Shown here in pieces: positions 24,744-33,475 of a stretch of 39,327 bases of DNA. The first letter of the stretch is position 1; the number at the start of each line of letters is the position of its first letter. The stretch is from Bacteroidota bacterium (GTDB lineage: Bacteria; Bacteroidota; Bacteroidia; Chitinophagales; Saprospiraceae): positions 1 to 39,327 of the forward strand of contig JAKQLF010000014.1 in assembly GCA_029567325.1 (NCBI GenBank), given 5' to 3'. The notes below the pieces were generated by a model, which ran no database searches, was not told the origin of the DNA, and worked only from the letters and a program-made list of their open reading frames with translations. The translations under genes were made by a program, and so were the position numbers.

Positions 24744-25637
24744 ATGACCATTAAAAACCTAGTATTTGAAGGCGGTGGCGTAAAAGGAATTGCCTATGCA
24801 GGCGCCATCCACGAACTCGATGTCAACGGACTACTTTCCGATGTTGAAAGCGTTGCAGGTACCTCTGCGGGCGCAATTACTGCTGCTTTGTTAGCTTTAG
24901 ATTATTCCAGTAAAGACATCATTGAAATCATCAATAATTTAAATTTTAAAAGCTTTGAAGATGGATTTGATCCATTGCGTTTGCTTACGACTTACGGTTT
25001 ATACAAAGGTGATGCATTTCTCAATTGGATGAAAGAAAAAATTAAACACGCAGGATTATCAGAGAACATCACTTTCAATGACCTGTACCACCAAAATAAA
25101 AAATACAAGACCTTAAGGATATTTGCTACTGACTTGTACACTCAAAGCATTCAAGAATTTTCTGTAAAAACAACACCTAATACAATAGTTGCAGAGGCTG
25201 TAAGGGCTTCTATGTCTATTCCTATATTTTTTAAATCTTGGCAATTTTCCAATAATCAACCCAATAATCACTTGTATGTAGACGGTGGAGTTTTGCTCAA
25301 TTATCCGCTCTCCATATTTGACGGAAACAGTAATAATTTCAACGAAACACTTGGGTTTTACTTAGAAAATACTTCAGGGAAACCCATCATAAATGCGTTT
25401 GGAAGTGACCACATTACACATTATATAAAATCATTATTTGACACTTTACTCCAAGCTCAAAACATTGATTTCTCAGTAGATAAAGTTTCACAATCAAGAA
25501 CCGTTATCATCGATGATTTGGGAATTTCTGCCACAGACTTCAGTCTTACAGAACAACAAAAACAAGATTTGATGAAGGAAGGTCAAAAAGCTACAAAAGC
25601 TTTCATCGACAAGCATAATTTAATTACTCCCGTATAA
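24744..25637 (+). CDS. Patatin-like phospholipase
   Basis: The 297-residue cytoplasmic enzyme has the three patatin motifs: oxyanion loop GGGVKG (10-15), nucleophile elbow GTSAG with Ser 41, and DGG with the catalytic Asp (181-183). These Ser-Asp lipases release fatty acids from phospholipids and in bacteria include housekeeping enzymes, secreted toxins and antiphage effectors (CapV). No signal peptide, cyclase or other defence gene is adjacent, so the role cannot be assigned. The gene is bounded by two copies of one ~42-bp hairpin, and its stop codon lies inside the downstream copy. Confidence 0.88.
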   Translation: MTIKNLVFEGGGVKGIAYAGAIHELDVNGLLSDVESVAGTSAGAITAALLALDYSSKDIIEIINNLNFKSFEDGFDPLRLLTTYGLYKGDAFLNWMKEKIKHAGLSENITFNDLYHQNKKYKTLRIFATDLYTQSIQEFSVKTTPNTIVAEAVRASMSIPIFFKSWQFSNNQPNNHLYVDGGVLLNYPLSIFDGNSNNFNETLGFYLENTSGKPIINAFGSDHITHYIKSLFDTLLQAQNIDFSVDKVSQSRTVIIDDLGISATDFSLTEQQKQDLMKEGQKATKAFIDKHNLITPV

Positions 25638-25669
25638 TTACGCGCACTCAAATCAGGTATTTATACGGG
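25629..25669. repeat. Hairpin repeat flanking the patatin gene, downstream copy
   Basis: The 41-bp element begins CCCGTATAATTAC and ends GGTATTTATACGGG. The perfect 9-bp arms are CCCGTATAA and TTATACGGG. The last codon and stop of the patatin gene (CCC GTA TAA) are the first nine bases. Confidence 0.7.
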
Positions 25670-25904
25670 TGGCTTACAGCGTCTTTCAAACTAGTTTTGT
25701 TTCATTGAAAGTAAGAATAATGGTATTTCTAATTTCATGCAAAAGTGAATATCAGTATTGTAACGATTGATAAAGATTTTAAAACAACAAACGTTTTTCC
25801 ATTTTGAATTTTAAACAATAGTTCATCCATATGAAAACTAGAGTGTAAGCTGTATTTTATCAGCAACTAACAGTCTTGTACTCTGATTAACCTCACAATT
25901 CTAT
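25670..25904. other. Gene-free stretch, possible small transcript ending at the 25905 terminator
   Basis: About 235 bp separate the patatin hairpin from a strong terminator, with no convincing gene. This may be a 3' UTR or a small RNA; there is no -7 element good enough to choose between them. Confidence 0.3.
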
Positions 25905-25947
25905 AGGACCAGTATGCATTGTATCCAATTTTGCTGGTCCTTTTTTT
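25905..25947 (+). terminator. Intrinsic terminator
   Basis: Perfect 8-bp arms AGGACCAG (25905-25912) and CTGGTCCT (25934-25941) surround a 21-nt loop and run into a T tract (25941-25947). It lies 268 bp past the patatin stop, so it ends a long 3' UTR or a separate small RNA. Confidence 0.6.
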
Positions 25948-26023
25948 AATTTTTTCCTGCATGATCCTCTTAATAAAAACCTCCTATTTTTGATGCTCGA
26001 AAACTTAGCCCAATGGCAGGAGC

Positions 26024-26970
26024 CCATGTGATCTTGTGGTCAGTTCTCCGTTAGGATATGGACCGTTCCTATGGAACTCTATCCTTTGTTTAGTTATTTC
26101 CCCAGGATTGAAATCCTGGGTTAACATATTGGTCGAGGCGCTGCCTCTTTGCTGAAGCAAACACAATCAAAATGAGCAGGTAAAACTTATCCCGTTTGCC
26201 ATGCGGAACCAGATATTATCTCATAAAAAACGCCTTGACAAGAGCCAGCGGCTCGAAACATTTAGTAACCATGGATTTCAATCCATGGACACCATAAGGA
26301 AATACAATCAGAGTTCTAGCGGAAAGACAAATGTGATCTTGTGGTCAGGTCTCCGTTATGATATGGACCGTTCCTCCGGAACTCAAACCTTTGTTTAGTT
26401 ATTTCCTCAGGATTGAAATCCAAACTCGAGACCATGGATTTCAATCCATGGAGACAAATAGAAAATATAATCAGAGTTCCAGCGGAACGATACATGTGAT
26501 TTTGTGGTCAGTTCTCCGTTATGATATGGTCCGTTCCTATGGAACTCTATCTTTGTTTAGTTTTTTACCCAGGATTGAAATCCTAGGTTACCATATGTGT
26601 CGAGGCGCTGCCTCTCTTTTGGATTTTAAATCCAGTTTATCATAGGATTGACGTTATTAAATCCATGTAATATCCTGAAAAAATATAATGAAAGTTCAAG
26701 CGAAATGGCACTTGTAATATTTTGATTCTCAATACTCAATAAAATCCAGAGCCAGCGGCTCTATCAATTTAGTAACCATGGATTTCAAGCCATGGACACC
26801 ATAAGAAAATACAATCAGAGTTCTAGTGGAACGACCCATGTGATCTTGTGGTCCACCATACTCAATATAATCCAGAGCCAGCGGCTCGATCCATGTAGTA
26901 ACCATGGATTTCAATCCATGGACAGCAAAAGAAAATGCTATCAGAGTTCCAGCGGAACGGCACATATAAT
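26024..26970. repeat. Mosaic array of direct and inverted palindromic units (BIME-like)
   Basis: Four forward units combine modules A (GAGCCAGCGGCTC), B (CCATGGATTTCAATCCATGG), C (GAGTTCCAGCGGAACG) and D (CATGTGATCTTGTGGTC): A/B/C/D at 26242-26346, B/C/D at 26432-26509, A/B/C/D at 26749-26853 and A/B/C plus a partial D at 26875-26970. The last two are exact 126-bp tandem copies by module position. Three inverted units (C', B', A') start at 26063, 26368 and 26531, with B' as CCCAGGATTGAAATCCTGGG and A' as GAGGCGCTGCCTC. A decayed copy lies at 26641-26720. Each module is a small hairpin. The array ends 2 bp before the stop codon of the downstream oxidoreductase gene. Confidence 0.85.
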
Positions 26971-26971
26971 A

Positions 26972-28258
26972 CTACTCCCCGGTCGGATATTCCCAACCAT
27001 CCCTATACTTACGAGACAGCATTCCATTAGCCACCTCATCTCCGGTGATGACATTTTTATCCCCATCCCATTGGACACTCCTTCCCAAATTCTGAGAAAT
27101 CATACCCAACATACTGAGATTAGTAGCCCTGAATCCCTTCTCGATATCACAAGCCGGGAGTTTATCCGATTCAATAGACTGCAAAAAATCAGCCCAAGCT
27201 TCCTTGATATTCTGCTGATCAGGCTGGTGCAATTGTGCGTCCTGATGAATGATTTCTTGATCTTTTTTGCGGGGATAAAACGTCCACCCATCTAGCCATC
27301 CCAAGTGGAATGTACCTTCAGTTCCATAAAAATAACAGCCAACATTGTGCTTTTCATTGTTGTTGGTTGCACACAATTTATGCTCCCAGGTGAGGTCAAA
27401 ATCTTCAAAAGCAAAAGAGACCAATTGCTGATCTGGCACATCCGAATTGTCTTGTTTGATAAATTTACCGCCTGTAGAAAAAATAGTTTTTGGCCATTTT
27501 TCCTCTGTCCACCACAATATTTGATCAAACCAGTGTATGCCCCAGTCACCCAATAATCCATTGGCAAAGTCGGCGTGATATCTAAACCCCTTGGGATGAA
27601 TACTGGTGTTATACGGTTTATAAGGTGCTGGACCTACCCACATGTTCCAATCAATATGAGCCGGAGCTTCAGAATCGGGTATGATACTTCCTACCGGCTG
27701 TGCATAATTGACAAAGGCTTTGACTTGTGTAATTTTACCTGCCTTACCAGATTTCAAAAATTCCATGGCTGAAATGTTGTGAGGAGATAACCTTCTGTGT
27801 GTATCTACCTGCACTTTACGTCCATATTTCCTGGCAGCTCTCAAAATAGCTCTACCCTCATTTAATGTGTGGCCGATGGGTTTCTCCATAAATACGTGTG
27901 CACCAGCTTTGATTGCTTCGATGGCATTGAGTGCATGCCAGTGGTCTGGAGTGGCGACAATGACAATTTCGGGCTTTTCTTTGGCAATCATATCCCGATA
28001 ATCTTTGTACTTTTTGGGGTCATCACCTTTGACTTTTTTGACCGTTTGCCATGCAGCGTTCAATGCATTTTCATCTACATCACAAAGACCAACAATGGTA
28101 CAATTGCCAGCAGCCATTGCTTCATTGAGGATATTCATTCCCCACCAGCCAGTTCCAATGATTGCGATGCGTTTGGGCAGATTCAAAAAGGTTGAACCAT
28201 AAAGTGGCAAGGCCGATATGGCCATGGCTCCTGATTTGATAAAATCTCGTCTTTGCAT
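26972..28258 (-). CDS. Tat-exported Gfo/Idh/MocA-family oxidoreductase
   Basis: The 428-residue product starts MQRRDFIKSGAMAISALPLY, a Tat signal (RRDFIK). A Rossmann domain follows (RIAIIGTGWWGMNIL; VGLCDVDE), then the EKP motif (AGAHVFMEKPIGHTLNEG) typical of the family, and a C-terminal alpha/beta domain. In Bacteroidota such exported dehydrogenases act on sugars or cyclitols with a tightly bound NAD(P). The ATG at 28258 begins the Tat signal; the ATG at 28333 would put 25 extra residues before it. Its stop codon is 2 bp from the BIME-like array. It is divergent from the Sde182-type hydrolase gene. Confidence 0.88.
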   Translation of the reverse strand: MQRRDFIKSGAMAISALPLYGSTFLNLPKRIAIIGTGWWGMNILNEAMAAGNCTIVGLCDVDENALNAAWQTVKKVKGDDPKKYKDYRDMIAKEKPEIVIVATPDHWHALNAIEAIKAGAHVFMEKPIGHTLNEGRAILRAARKYGRKVQVDTHRRLSPHNISAMEFLKSGKAGKITQVKAFVNYAQPVGSIIPDSEAPAHIDWNMWVGPAPYKPYNTSIHPKGFRYHADFANGLLGDWGIHWFDQILWWTEEKWPKTIFSTGGKFIKQDNSDVPDQQLVSFAFEDFDLTWEHKLCATNNNEKHNVGCYFYGTEGTFHLGWLDGWTFYPRKKDQEIIHQDAQLHQPDQQNIKEAWADFLQSIESDKLPACDIEKGFRATNLSMLGMISQNLGRSVQWDGDKNVITGDEVANGMLSRKYRDGWEYPTGE

Positions 28259-28576
28259 GTGGCGTTTTTTAATTTGAATATACCAAAGTAGCGATAAATT
28301 TGAATTTGATAAAGAAAATGAGCACAACTTCATAGATTCGAATAATAAAGTGCGGCAAAATTTTTAAACTACAAGAAACGATTTACTTTATGAAGTAGTT
28401 CGGCTTACAAGATCATTCAAAATTTCCTCAAATAACTTTTCTAAAAAATCCACTCAATCAATAAGAAACCAACAACAGAGATTGTATCTTTCACTATTTG
28501 AATGCAAAGGATGGCTGCTTAAACTGGATGTTGAAAAATCTTTGCAATTCAAATCAATTTTTTAAAGCCAAAAGCA
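28259..28576. other. Divergent intergenic region, nothing recognised
   Basis: This 318-bp stretch lies between the oppositely oriented oxidoreductase and hydrolase genes. It probably contains both promoters, but no clear TAnnTTTG element with a properly spaced -33 box was found. No hairpins stand out. Confidence 0.4.
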
Positions 28577-30100
28577 ATGATCATGTTTTCCAGAAGTCTC
28601 CTTCTTATACTGTTATTTTCTATTTCTAATGATTGTATTTCGCAACGTGCATTGGTGAATACTGGAAAGCCACGCACGATCATAACCACAGATGGCGAAC
28701 TCGATGACGTAGATTCTTTCATAAGGATGCTCCTTTACAGCAATGAATATAAGGTAGAGGGTTTGATCATCAGCAGTTCTCAATGGCATTATAAAGGGGA
28801 CGGCAAGGGAACAAAATTCACATCTGAAATGGACATGACCAAAAGCATGTATGGGGAAAGAACAGAGCTTCGTTGGCCTGGTGAACAATGGATTTATGAT
28901 TTGGTGGATGCTTATGGAAAGGTGTATCCCAGTTTAATAAAACATTCCAAAGATTTTCCTAGTCATCAATACCTCACCGACCTTATAAAAATTGGAAATA
29001 TCGATTTTGAAGGTGAAATGGAAAAAGATACTCCTGGCTCAGACCACATCAAACAAAAGTTATTGGATGACGACATGACGCCGCTTTATCTACAAGTTTG
29101 GGGTGGAACAAATACCATAGCAAGAGCCTTAAAATCTATTGAAGATCAATATAAAAATACCTCGGAGTGGAAAAAGATATATAATAAGGTTTGCAAAAAG
29201 GCCATCATTTATGCCATTTTGGATCAAGATGCGACTTACCGAAAGTACATCTCCGTTTATTGGCCAGATGTAAAGATCTACTATAATGCCAGCCAATTTT
29301 GGGTTTTTGCCTACTTTTGGAAAAGGGCCGTTCCTCAACCTTTACAAGTTTATCTGGAAGGCAAATTCATGGGTGAAAACATCATCAACAATCACGGTCC
29401 GCTAACCAAAATGTATTATAGTTATGGTGATGGAAATCCACCAAAAGGTGAAATTGACGACATTTATAGTTCCATGGAGCAAGCAAAAAACAATCAATGG
29501 GGCAGTTTTGGGCAATTTGATTTTATTTCAGAAGGCGACTCTCCGGCATTTCTTCACCTAGTCAATGTCGGTTTGGAAAATCTGGACCACCCCGAATATG
29601 GAGGATGGGGTGGAAGATTGGTTCAATCCAAACAGCAAGTCAATCGATGGGAAGACGGCGCTAATGCAGCCGACTTTAATCCTTACTCAGATAGCATGGA
29701 CTTGGCCTATGCTCAATCAAGGTGGGTTCCGGTAATTCAAGAGGATTTTGCTGCACGTGCAGATTGGTGTGTGACGGATTATGATCAAGCAAATCATGCA
29801 CCTTCTGTTTCTGTAAAGGGAGAAAAAAATAGAATGGTCAAATCCGGTTCCAAGATCAAGCTCAAATTTAAGTTGAAAGATCCTGATAAAGACAAGGTCT
29901 CATTGAAACTTTGGCAGTATAAAGAGGCTGGATCTGGCAAACATTCATTATTAATTTCTGCGAATGGAAATAATGGAGCTTCTGTTGAAATCCCAAATGC
30001 AGCCAAATCTGGAGAAACTTACCACTTAATTGCTGAGGGTCGGGATGGTGGAAGCCCTGCGATGACACGGTATGAGCGTATCATTTTCAAGATTGAGTAA
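28577..30100 (+). CDS. Secreted Sde182-type (DUF1593) nucleoside-hydrolase-like protein
   Basis: The 507-residue product has a signal peptide (MIMFSRSLLLILLFSISN) and then the DUF1593 domain: PRTIITTDGELDDVDSFIR carries the Asp-rich calcium-binding motif of nucleoside-hydrolase folds. LYLQVWGGTNTIARAL and IYAILDQDATYRKYI follow. A C-terminal Ig-like domain (about 415-505; PSVSVKGEKNRMVKSG, then YERIIFKIE) matches the Sde182 C-terminal domain. Members are often near polysaccharide-degradation genes and their substrate is unknown. An in-frame ATG two codons later is equally likely as the start. Confidence 0.82.
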   Translation: MIMFSRSLLLILLFSISNDCISQRALVNTGKPRTIITTDGELDDVDSFIRMLLYSNEYKVEGLIISSSQWHYKGDGKGTKFTSEMDMTKSMYGERTELRWPGEQWIYDLVDAYGKVYPSLIKHSKDFPSHQYLTDLIKIGNIDFEGEMEKDTPGSDHIKQKLLDDDMTPLYLQVWGGTNTIARALKSIEDQYKNTSEWKKIYNKVCKKAIIYAILDQDATYRKYISVYWPDVKIYYNASQFWVFAYFWKRAVPQPLQVYLEGKFMGENIINNHGPLTKMYYSYGDGNPPKGEIDDIYSSMEQAKNNQWGSFGQFDFISEGDSPAFLHLVNVGLENLDHPEYGGWGGRLVQSKQQVNRWEDGANAADFNPYSDSMDLAYAQSRWVPVIQEDFAARADWCVTDYDQANHAPSVSVKGEKNRMVKSGSKIKLKFKLKDPDKDKVSLKLWQYKEAGSGKHSLLISANGNNGASVEIPNAAKSGETYHLIAEGRDGGSPAMTRYERIIFKIE

Positions 30101-30251
30101 TGGGTACACATGAAATTAGGAAGGATCTCAATTTTACCACAATATTTCTTTTTTAGAAACTATCTATAATTTTGCATTTCTCACCTCATTAAAAGGTAAT
30201 TTTTTATACACTTTGATCGTAATAGAAAGTGAACACCAAACTGTCCCGCCA

Positions 30252-30866
30252 ATGTGTAAAAAGTTCTTTTTTCTATTTATTGTTTTGTTACAGTTTGGTT
30301 GCAAAACTGAAGTAAAACGCATAGGTATTCAACCATTGGGCAAGGTTAATGCAATTTATTTAGACAGAATTCAAAAAGTTTTATCAGATTTCTATTCAAG
30401 GGAGGTTGTCATTTTACCAGCGAAAGCAATTCCTACATCAGCATTTATCAACGTCAAATCTCCAAGATATCGCGCTGATTCACTCATTTATAACTTGAGA
30501 AAAACCAAACCTGACAGCATTGATATAGTATTGGGAGTGCTAGCATCAGACATTTCAATTACCAAAAAAGACGACTCAGGAAAGCCAAAAATGCCAAGCT
30601 CCAAATATGCTGATTGGGGAATAATGGGCTTGGGTTTTTGCCCGGGAAAAAGTAGTATTGTCTCTACTTTTCGTTTGGGTCAAAACAACAAGTCGCTATT
30701 TATGGAAAGATTGAAAAAAATCTCCGCACATGAAGTTGGCCACAATTTTGGACTAAAGCATTGTAAATCTGAATTTTGCGTAATGAGAGATGCAGCAGAA
30801 AGCATTCAAACGGTTGATAAAGTACTTCTTGCTTTGTGCGATGATTGCAAGAGAAAGATTAAATAA
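30252..30866 (+). CDS. Archaemetzincin-type zinc metalloprotease lipoprotein
   Basis: The 204-residue product has a lipoprotein signal (MCKKFFFLFIVLLQFGC). The full archaemetzincin pattern is present: HEVGHNFGLKHC, then C four residues on and M two after it (CVM), then C-x2-C (CDDC) exactly 17 residues after that Met. These supply three zinc His and a structural Cys4 zinc site. Bacterial archaemetzincins are rare and mostly soluble, so a lipoprotein form is notable. The ATG at 30252 begins the lipobox signal. It is alone in its orientation here. Confidence 0.85.
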   Translation: MCKKFFFLFIVLLQFGCKTEVKRIGIQPLGKVNAIYLDRIQKVLSDFYSREVVILPAKAIPTSAFINVKSPRYRADSLIYNLRKTKPDSIDIVLGVLASDISITKKDDSGKPKMPSSKYADWGIMGLGFCPGKSSIVSTFRLGQNNKSLFMERLKKISAHEVGHNFGLKHCKSEFCVMRDAAESIQTVDKVLLALCDDCKRKIK

Positions 30867-30943
30867 CGACTGTTTTATAGCTTATTTTAAGTCCTGTTAA
30901 AGAATGAACTCGATGTAAGAATAAGTAAGCCCATTGTAATATA

Positions 30944-32857
30944 CTATTCTACTATAAATTGAGAATGAGGTTTCAAAACAATCATTTCATTGATTTCGCA
31001 CTGTGAATTTGACTCAACTGTTATCGTATTTAGACTTGGCAAAATCCCAAAAGGTTTCAATCCATTTAACCAATTAGCGGTTTTACTAAAAGGTCCAAGC
31101 CCATTGAAAACGTAATTATTAGTTGTTGTGATAAAATAGGTGCCCAATTCGCCTGAATTTTCAAAACTTACTGTCCAAATTTGAGAAGGTGGCCTGTAGG
31201 TAATATCAGAATCCACAGGATCAATGATTTCAGGAATTGGAAGTGTGTCACCGGGTAGAAATGGAGGAATAGCAGATCCAGGAAATTTCACAACTCTCAA
31301 ATAAGATTTATTACTTTGAGTATCTCCAGTAGGCAGGTTATTGACTGAATATGGATCGCTGTTGAATTCTAAAAAATCAGAATTATGGAAGTTAAGCGTA
31401 ATTCTTCCATTAAAATCATCACCGGAAGTATTGTTTAAATCATACGATCTAGCTACAAATTTTGTATATTCATTGTAAGCTGAATATAAAGAATCAAATT
31501 TAATACTGATGGAAATATTGCCATCAATTGGAACTGATGGTTCCACAACAGCCAATACTTTACAATTTGCTATTGGTAAACCTGTCCTCCCTGAATAAAC
31601 CTTTGCGGTCGTATATTCACCATCTAAAGGTAATCCCGTATATAAGGGAAAAAAATCCAGCTCATACGGACCCAAATCTACTTGTTGATTACTAATTCTA
31701 GCCGAGTTATTGATATCAAAATTAGGTAAATTAGGAGCTGTGTTGAGCCCTCTATTAATTCCAATACTTCCTCTACAAAGCGTTAATCCATCGTCATTTG
31801 TAAAAAATGTGTCATCAGCACCATTGATATCGTCTGGGTTTTCGAATTCTGGATTTTGATATACCACATTAACCCTCACTCCCCCGTTGGTAGTATTATT
31901 ATCTTGTATAATGCATTGACGCAAATTCCTCTCACCCCCACCATTCCAAGAATTGGTATTCCCCCAAACGATGCTATTGTGTAAATTGAGGGTACTTCCC
32001 GTGGTATTATAAACAGCGCCTCCTCCGCCAGAATAATACAGGTTTTTTGAAAAAGTGGAATTGATCACATTTATTGTACTATTGGTCTGCATATAAATTG
32101 CCCCACCATTTACACCAGCTGTATTGTCAGAAAAAATGGTGTTTACAAATCTTACTGTACTTGCATAAGCAAAAATTGCTCCTCCACTACCTAAAGCAAT
32201 ATTGGAATAAAATGCACAGTTTTCAAAAACAACATTTGCATTATCTCTGATAAAAACCGCAGCACCATTTTGTCGTGACATGTTAATCCCCTCGTCAATT
32301 TCAATGCTACCTGAACCCTCGGCAAATCCATTTCTAAATCTAAAACCTTTTACAGAAACGTTGGAAGATTGGTCATAAATAACCATGATATGATAAGCTT
32401 CTACACCCTCCGTCAATCCTGCATCCAAGATAGTCGGATTATTTACATGGTCTGGAGTATTTCCTCCACCTTCTGGATACCCTCCTATTAGCGATATATT
32501 ATTACCTATGAAAAAGGTGAGATCTCTGTTGGTGCCGTTGATGGAAGGCTTATAAGTACCCCTTGCAACTCTTATGGTAGTGATTGAGCTACATTCATTC
32601 GAAATTGCTAAGGCTGAATGAAGATATTTTTTAGCACTTGCCCATGTTTTACCATTTCCATTGTTATTTGGTCTAGAGATATCAACATATATTGTAGAGC
32701 CCATGGTATCACACGAATATGCTGGACCACCTGATCCGCTACCGCCACCTCCGTTATCATTCGGACATCCTAAGCATATTTTTGCTTTTAAAGGCAAAAC
32801 AGAAACCAATAGAAAGAATGTAAAAATTAAAACTCTAGAGCATGATTTTATGTCCAT
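30944..32857 (-). CDS. Secreted parallel beta-helix protein
   Basis: The 637-residue product has a signal peptide (about 1-25), a Gly/Ser-rich linker (NDNGGGGSGSGGP), then repeated strand turns (NGAAVFIRDNANVVFENCAF, GGAIFAYASTVRFVNTIFS, GGAIYMQTNSTINVINSTFS) of a right-handed beta-helix, roughly residues 60-380. The rest is a beta-rich region with Pro/Asp-rich linkers and a domain around FNGLGPFSKTANWLNG near the C-terminus. The final residues (KPHSQFIVE) end inside what looks like a repeated domain, so the C-terminus could be truncated, and no T9SS signal is seen. Function is likely adhesion or polysaccharide binding. Confidence 0.75.
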   Translation of the reverse strand: MDIKSCSRVLIFTFFLLVSVLPLKAKICLGCPNDNGGGGSGSGGPAYSCDTMGSTIYVDISRPNNNGNGKTWASAKKYLHSALAISNECSSITTIRVARGTYKPSINGTNRDLTFFIGNNISLIGGYPEGGGNTPDHVNNPTILDAGLTEGVEAYHIMVIYDQSSNVSVKGFRFRNGFAEGSGSIEIDEGINMSRQNGAAVFIRDNANVVFENCAFYSNIALGSGGAIFAYASTVRFVNTIFSDNTAGVNGGAIYMQTNSTINVINSTFSKNLYYSGGGGAVYNTTGSTLNLHNSIVWGNTNSWNGGGERNLRQCIIQDNNTTNGGVRVNVVYQNPEFENPDDINGADDTFFTNDDGLTLCRGSIGINRGLNTAPNLPNFDINNSARISNQQVDLGPYELDFFPLYTGLPLDGEYTTAKVYSGRTGLPIANCKVLAVVEPSVPIDGNISISIKFDSLYSAYNEYTKFVARSYDLNNTSGDDFNGRITLNFHNSDFLEFNSDPYSVNNLPTGDTQSNKSYLRVVKFPGSAIPPFLPGDTLPIPEIIDPVDSDITYRPPSQIWTVSFENSGELGTYFITTTNNYVFNGLGPFSKTANWLNGLKPFGILPSLNTITVESNSQCEINEMIVLKPHSQFIVE

Positions 32858-33000
32858 CGGTTTACAACTTTTGAATTTTTTACAATATCAAATTCATTAT
32901 TGATTTATTCCTCAAACAAATAAGTTTAAGCGTAGATTAAATCATTTGCAAAGTTGGCGCATGTTTTACATCTTTCAAATAGTTCATTTGTGGTAAATTT

Positions 33001-33474
33001 TCAGTATAACTTTTTCAATATTTTACCTAATTCTTCACTTGTCATAAATCCTGAATACTGAAAAATAATTTCATTATCAGGATTTAAAAATGTGATTGTC
33101 GGATAATTCACCTCACCATTTATGTTGGCTAATTCTAGGGCGAGTGTATTACTTCCAGTTTTATTTCCATTTGGTAAATAAGTGAATGCTGTGTCATTAA
33201 AATGTATGGTTTTTCTTTCTTCGGCATCCAATTGGATAAAATAAAATTGATTATTAAGTGTTTGCTGGATGGTTTTGTTTTTGAATGTTGTCTGCTTCAT
33301 GGCTTTGCAATATTTACACCAATCCGCATGAATAAATACCATCACATTTCTTTTTTCAACCTTTTGCAAACTGTCCAATTTTTCGAAATCATACGTGATC
33401 AATTGCGAAAAAGAAGGCAAAGCTGTCATTAATAAAATGAGGATTATTCCTACTTTCATCTTTTTGAAATTCAT
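33001..33474 (-). CDS. Periplasmic thioredoxin-like protein
   Basis: The 157-residue product has a signal peptide (MNFKKMKVGIILILLMTALPSFS) and a thioredoxin fold with the redox motif CKYC (FIHADWCKYCKAMKQTTF). The cis-Pro region reads NYPTITFLN. The ATG at 33474 lies 1 bp after the receptor stop, so it belongs to the TonB-receptor transcript. It may reduce or assemble metal-related periplasmic proteins; that is inferred from the neighbours. Confidence 0.85.
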   Translation of the reverse strand: MNFKKMKVGIILILLMTALPSFSQLITYDFEKLDSLQKVEKRNVMVFIHADWCKYCKAMKQTTFKNKTIQQTLNNQFYFIQLDAEERKTIHFNDTAFTYLPNGNKTGSNTLALELANINGEVNYPTITFLNPDNEIIFQYSGFMTSEELGKILKKLY

Positions 33475-33475
33475 A

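Noticed and set aside
24744-25637. CBASS-type patatin effector (CapV)
   Set aside because: The motifs fit, but no CD-NTase or other CBASS gene is nearby.
26201-26965. Open frames in the BIME-like array
   Set aside because: They read through palindromic repeat modules, and homologous segments appear in different frames and strands.
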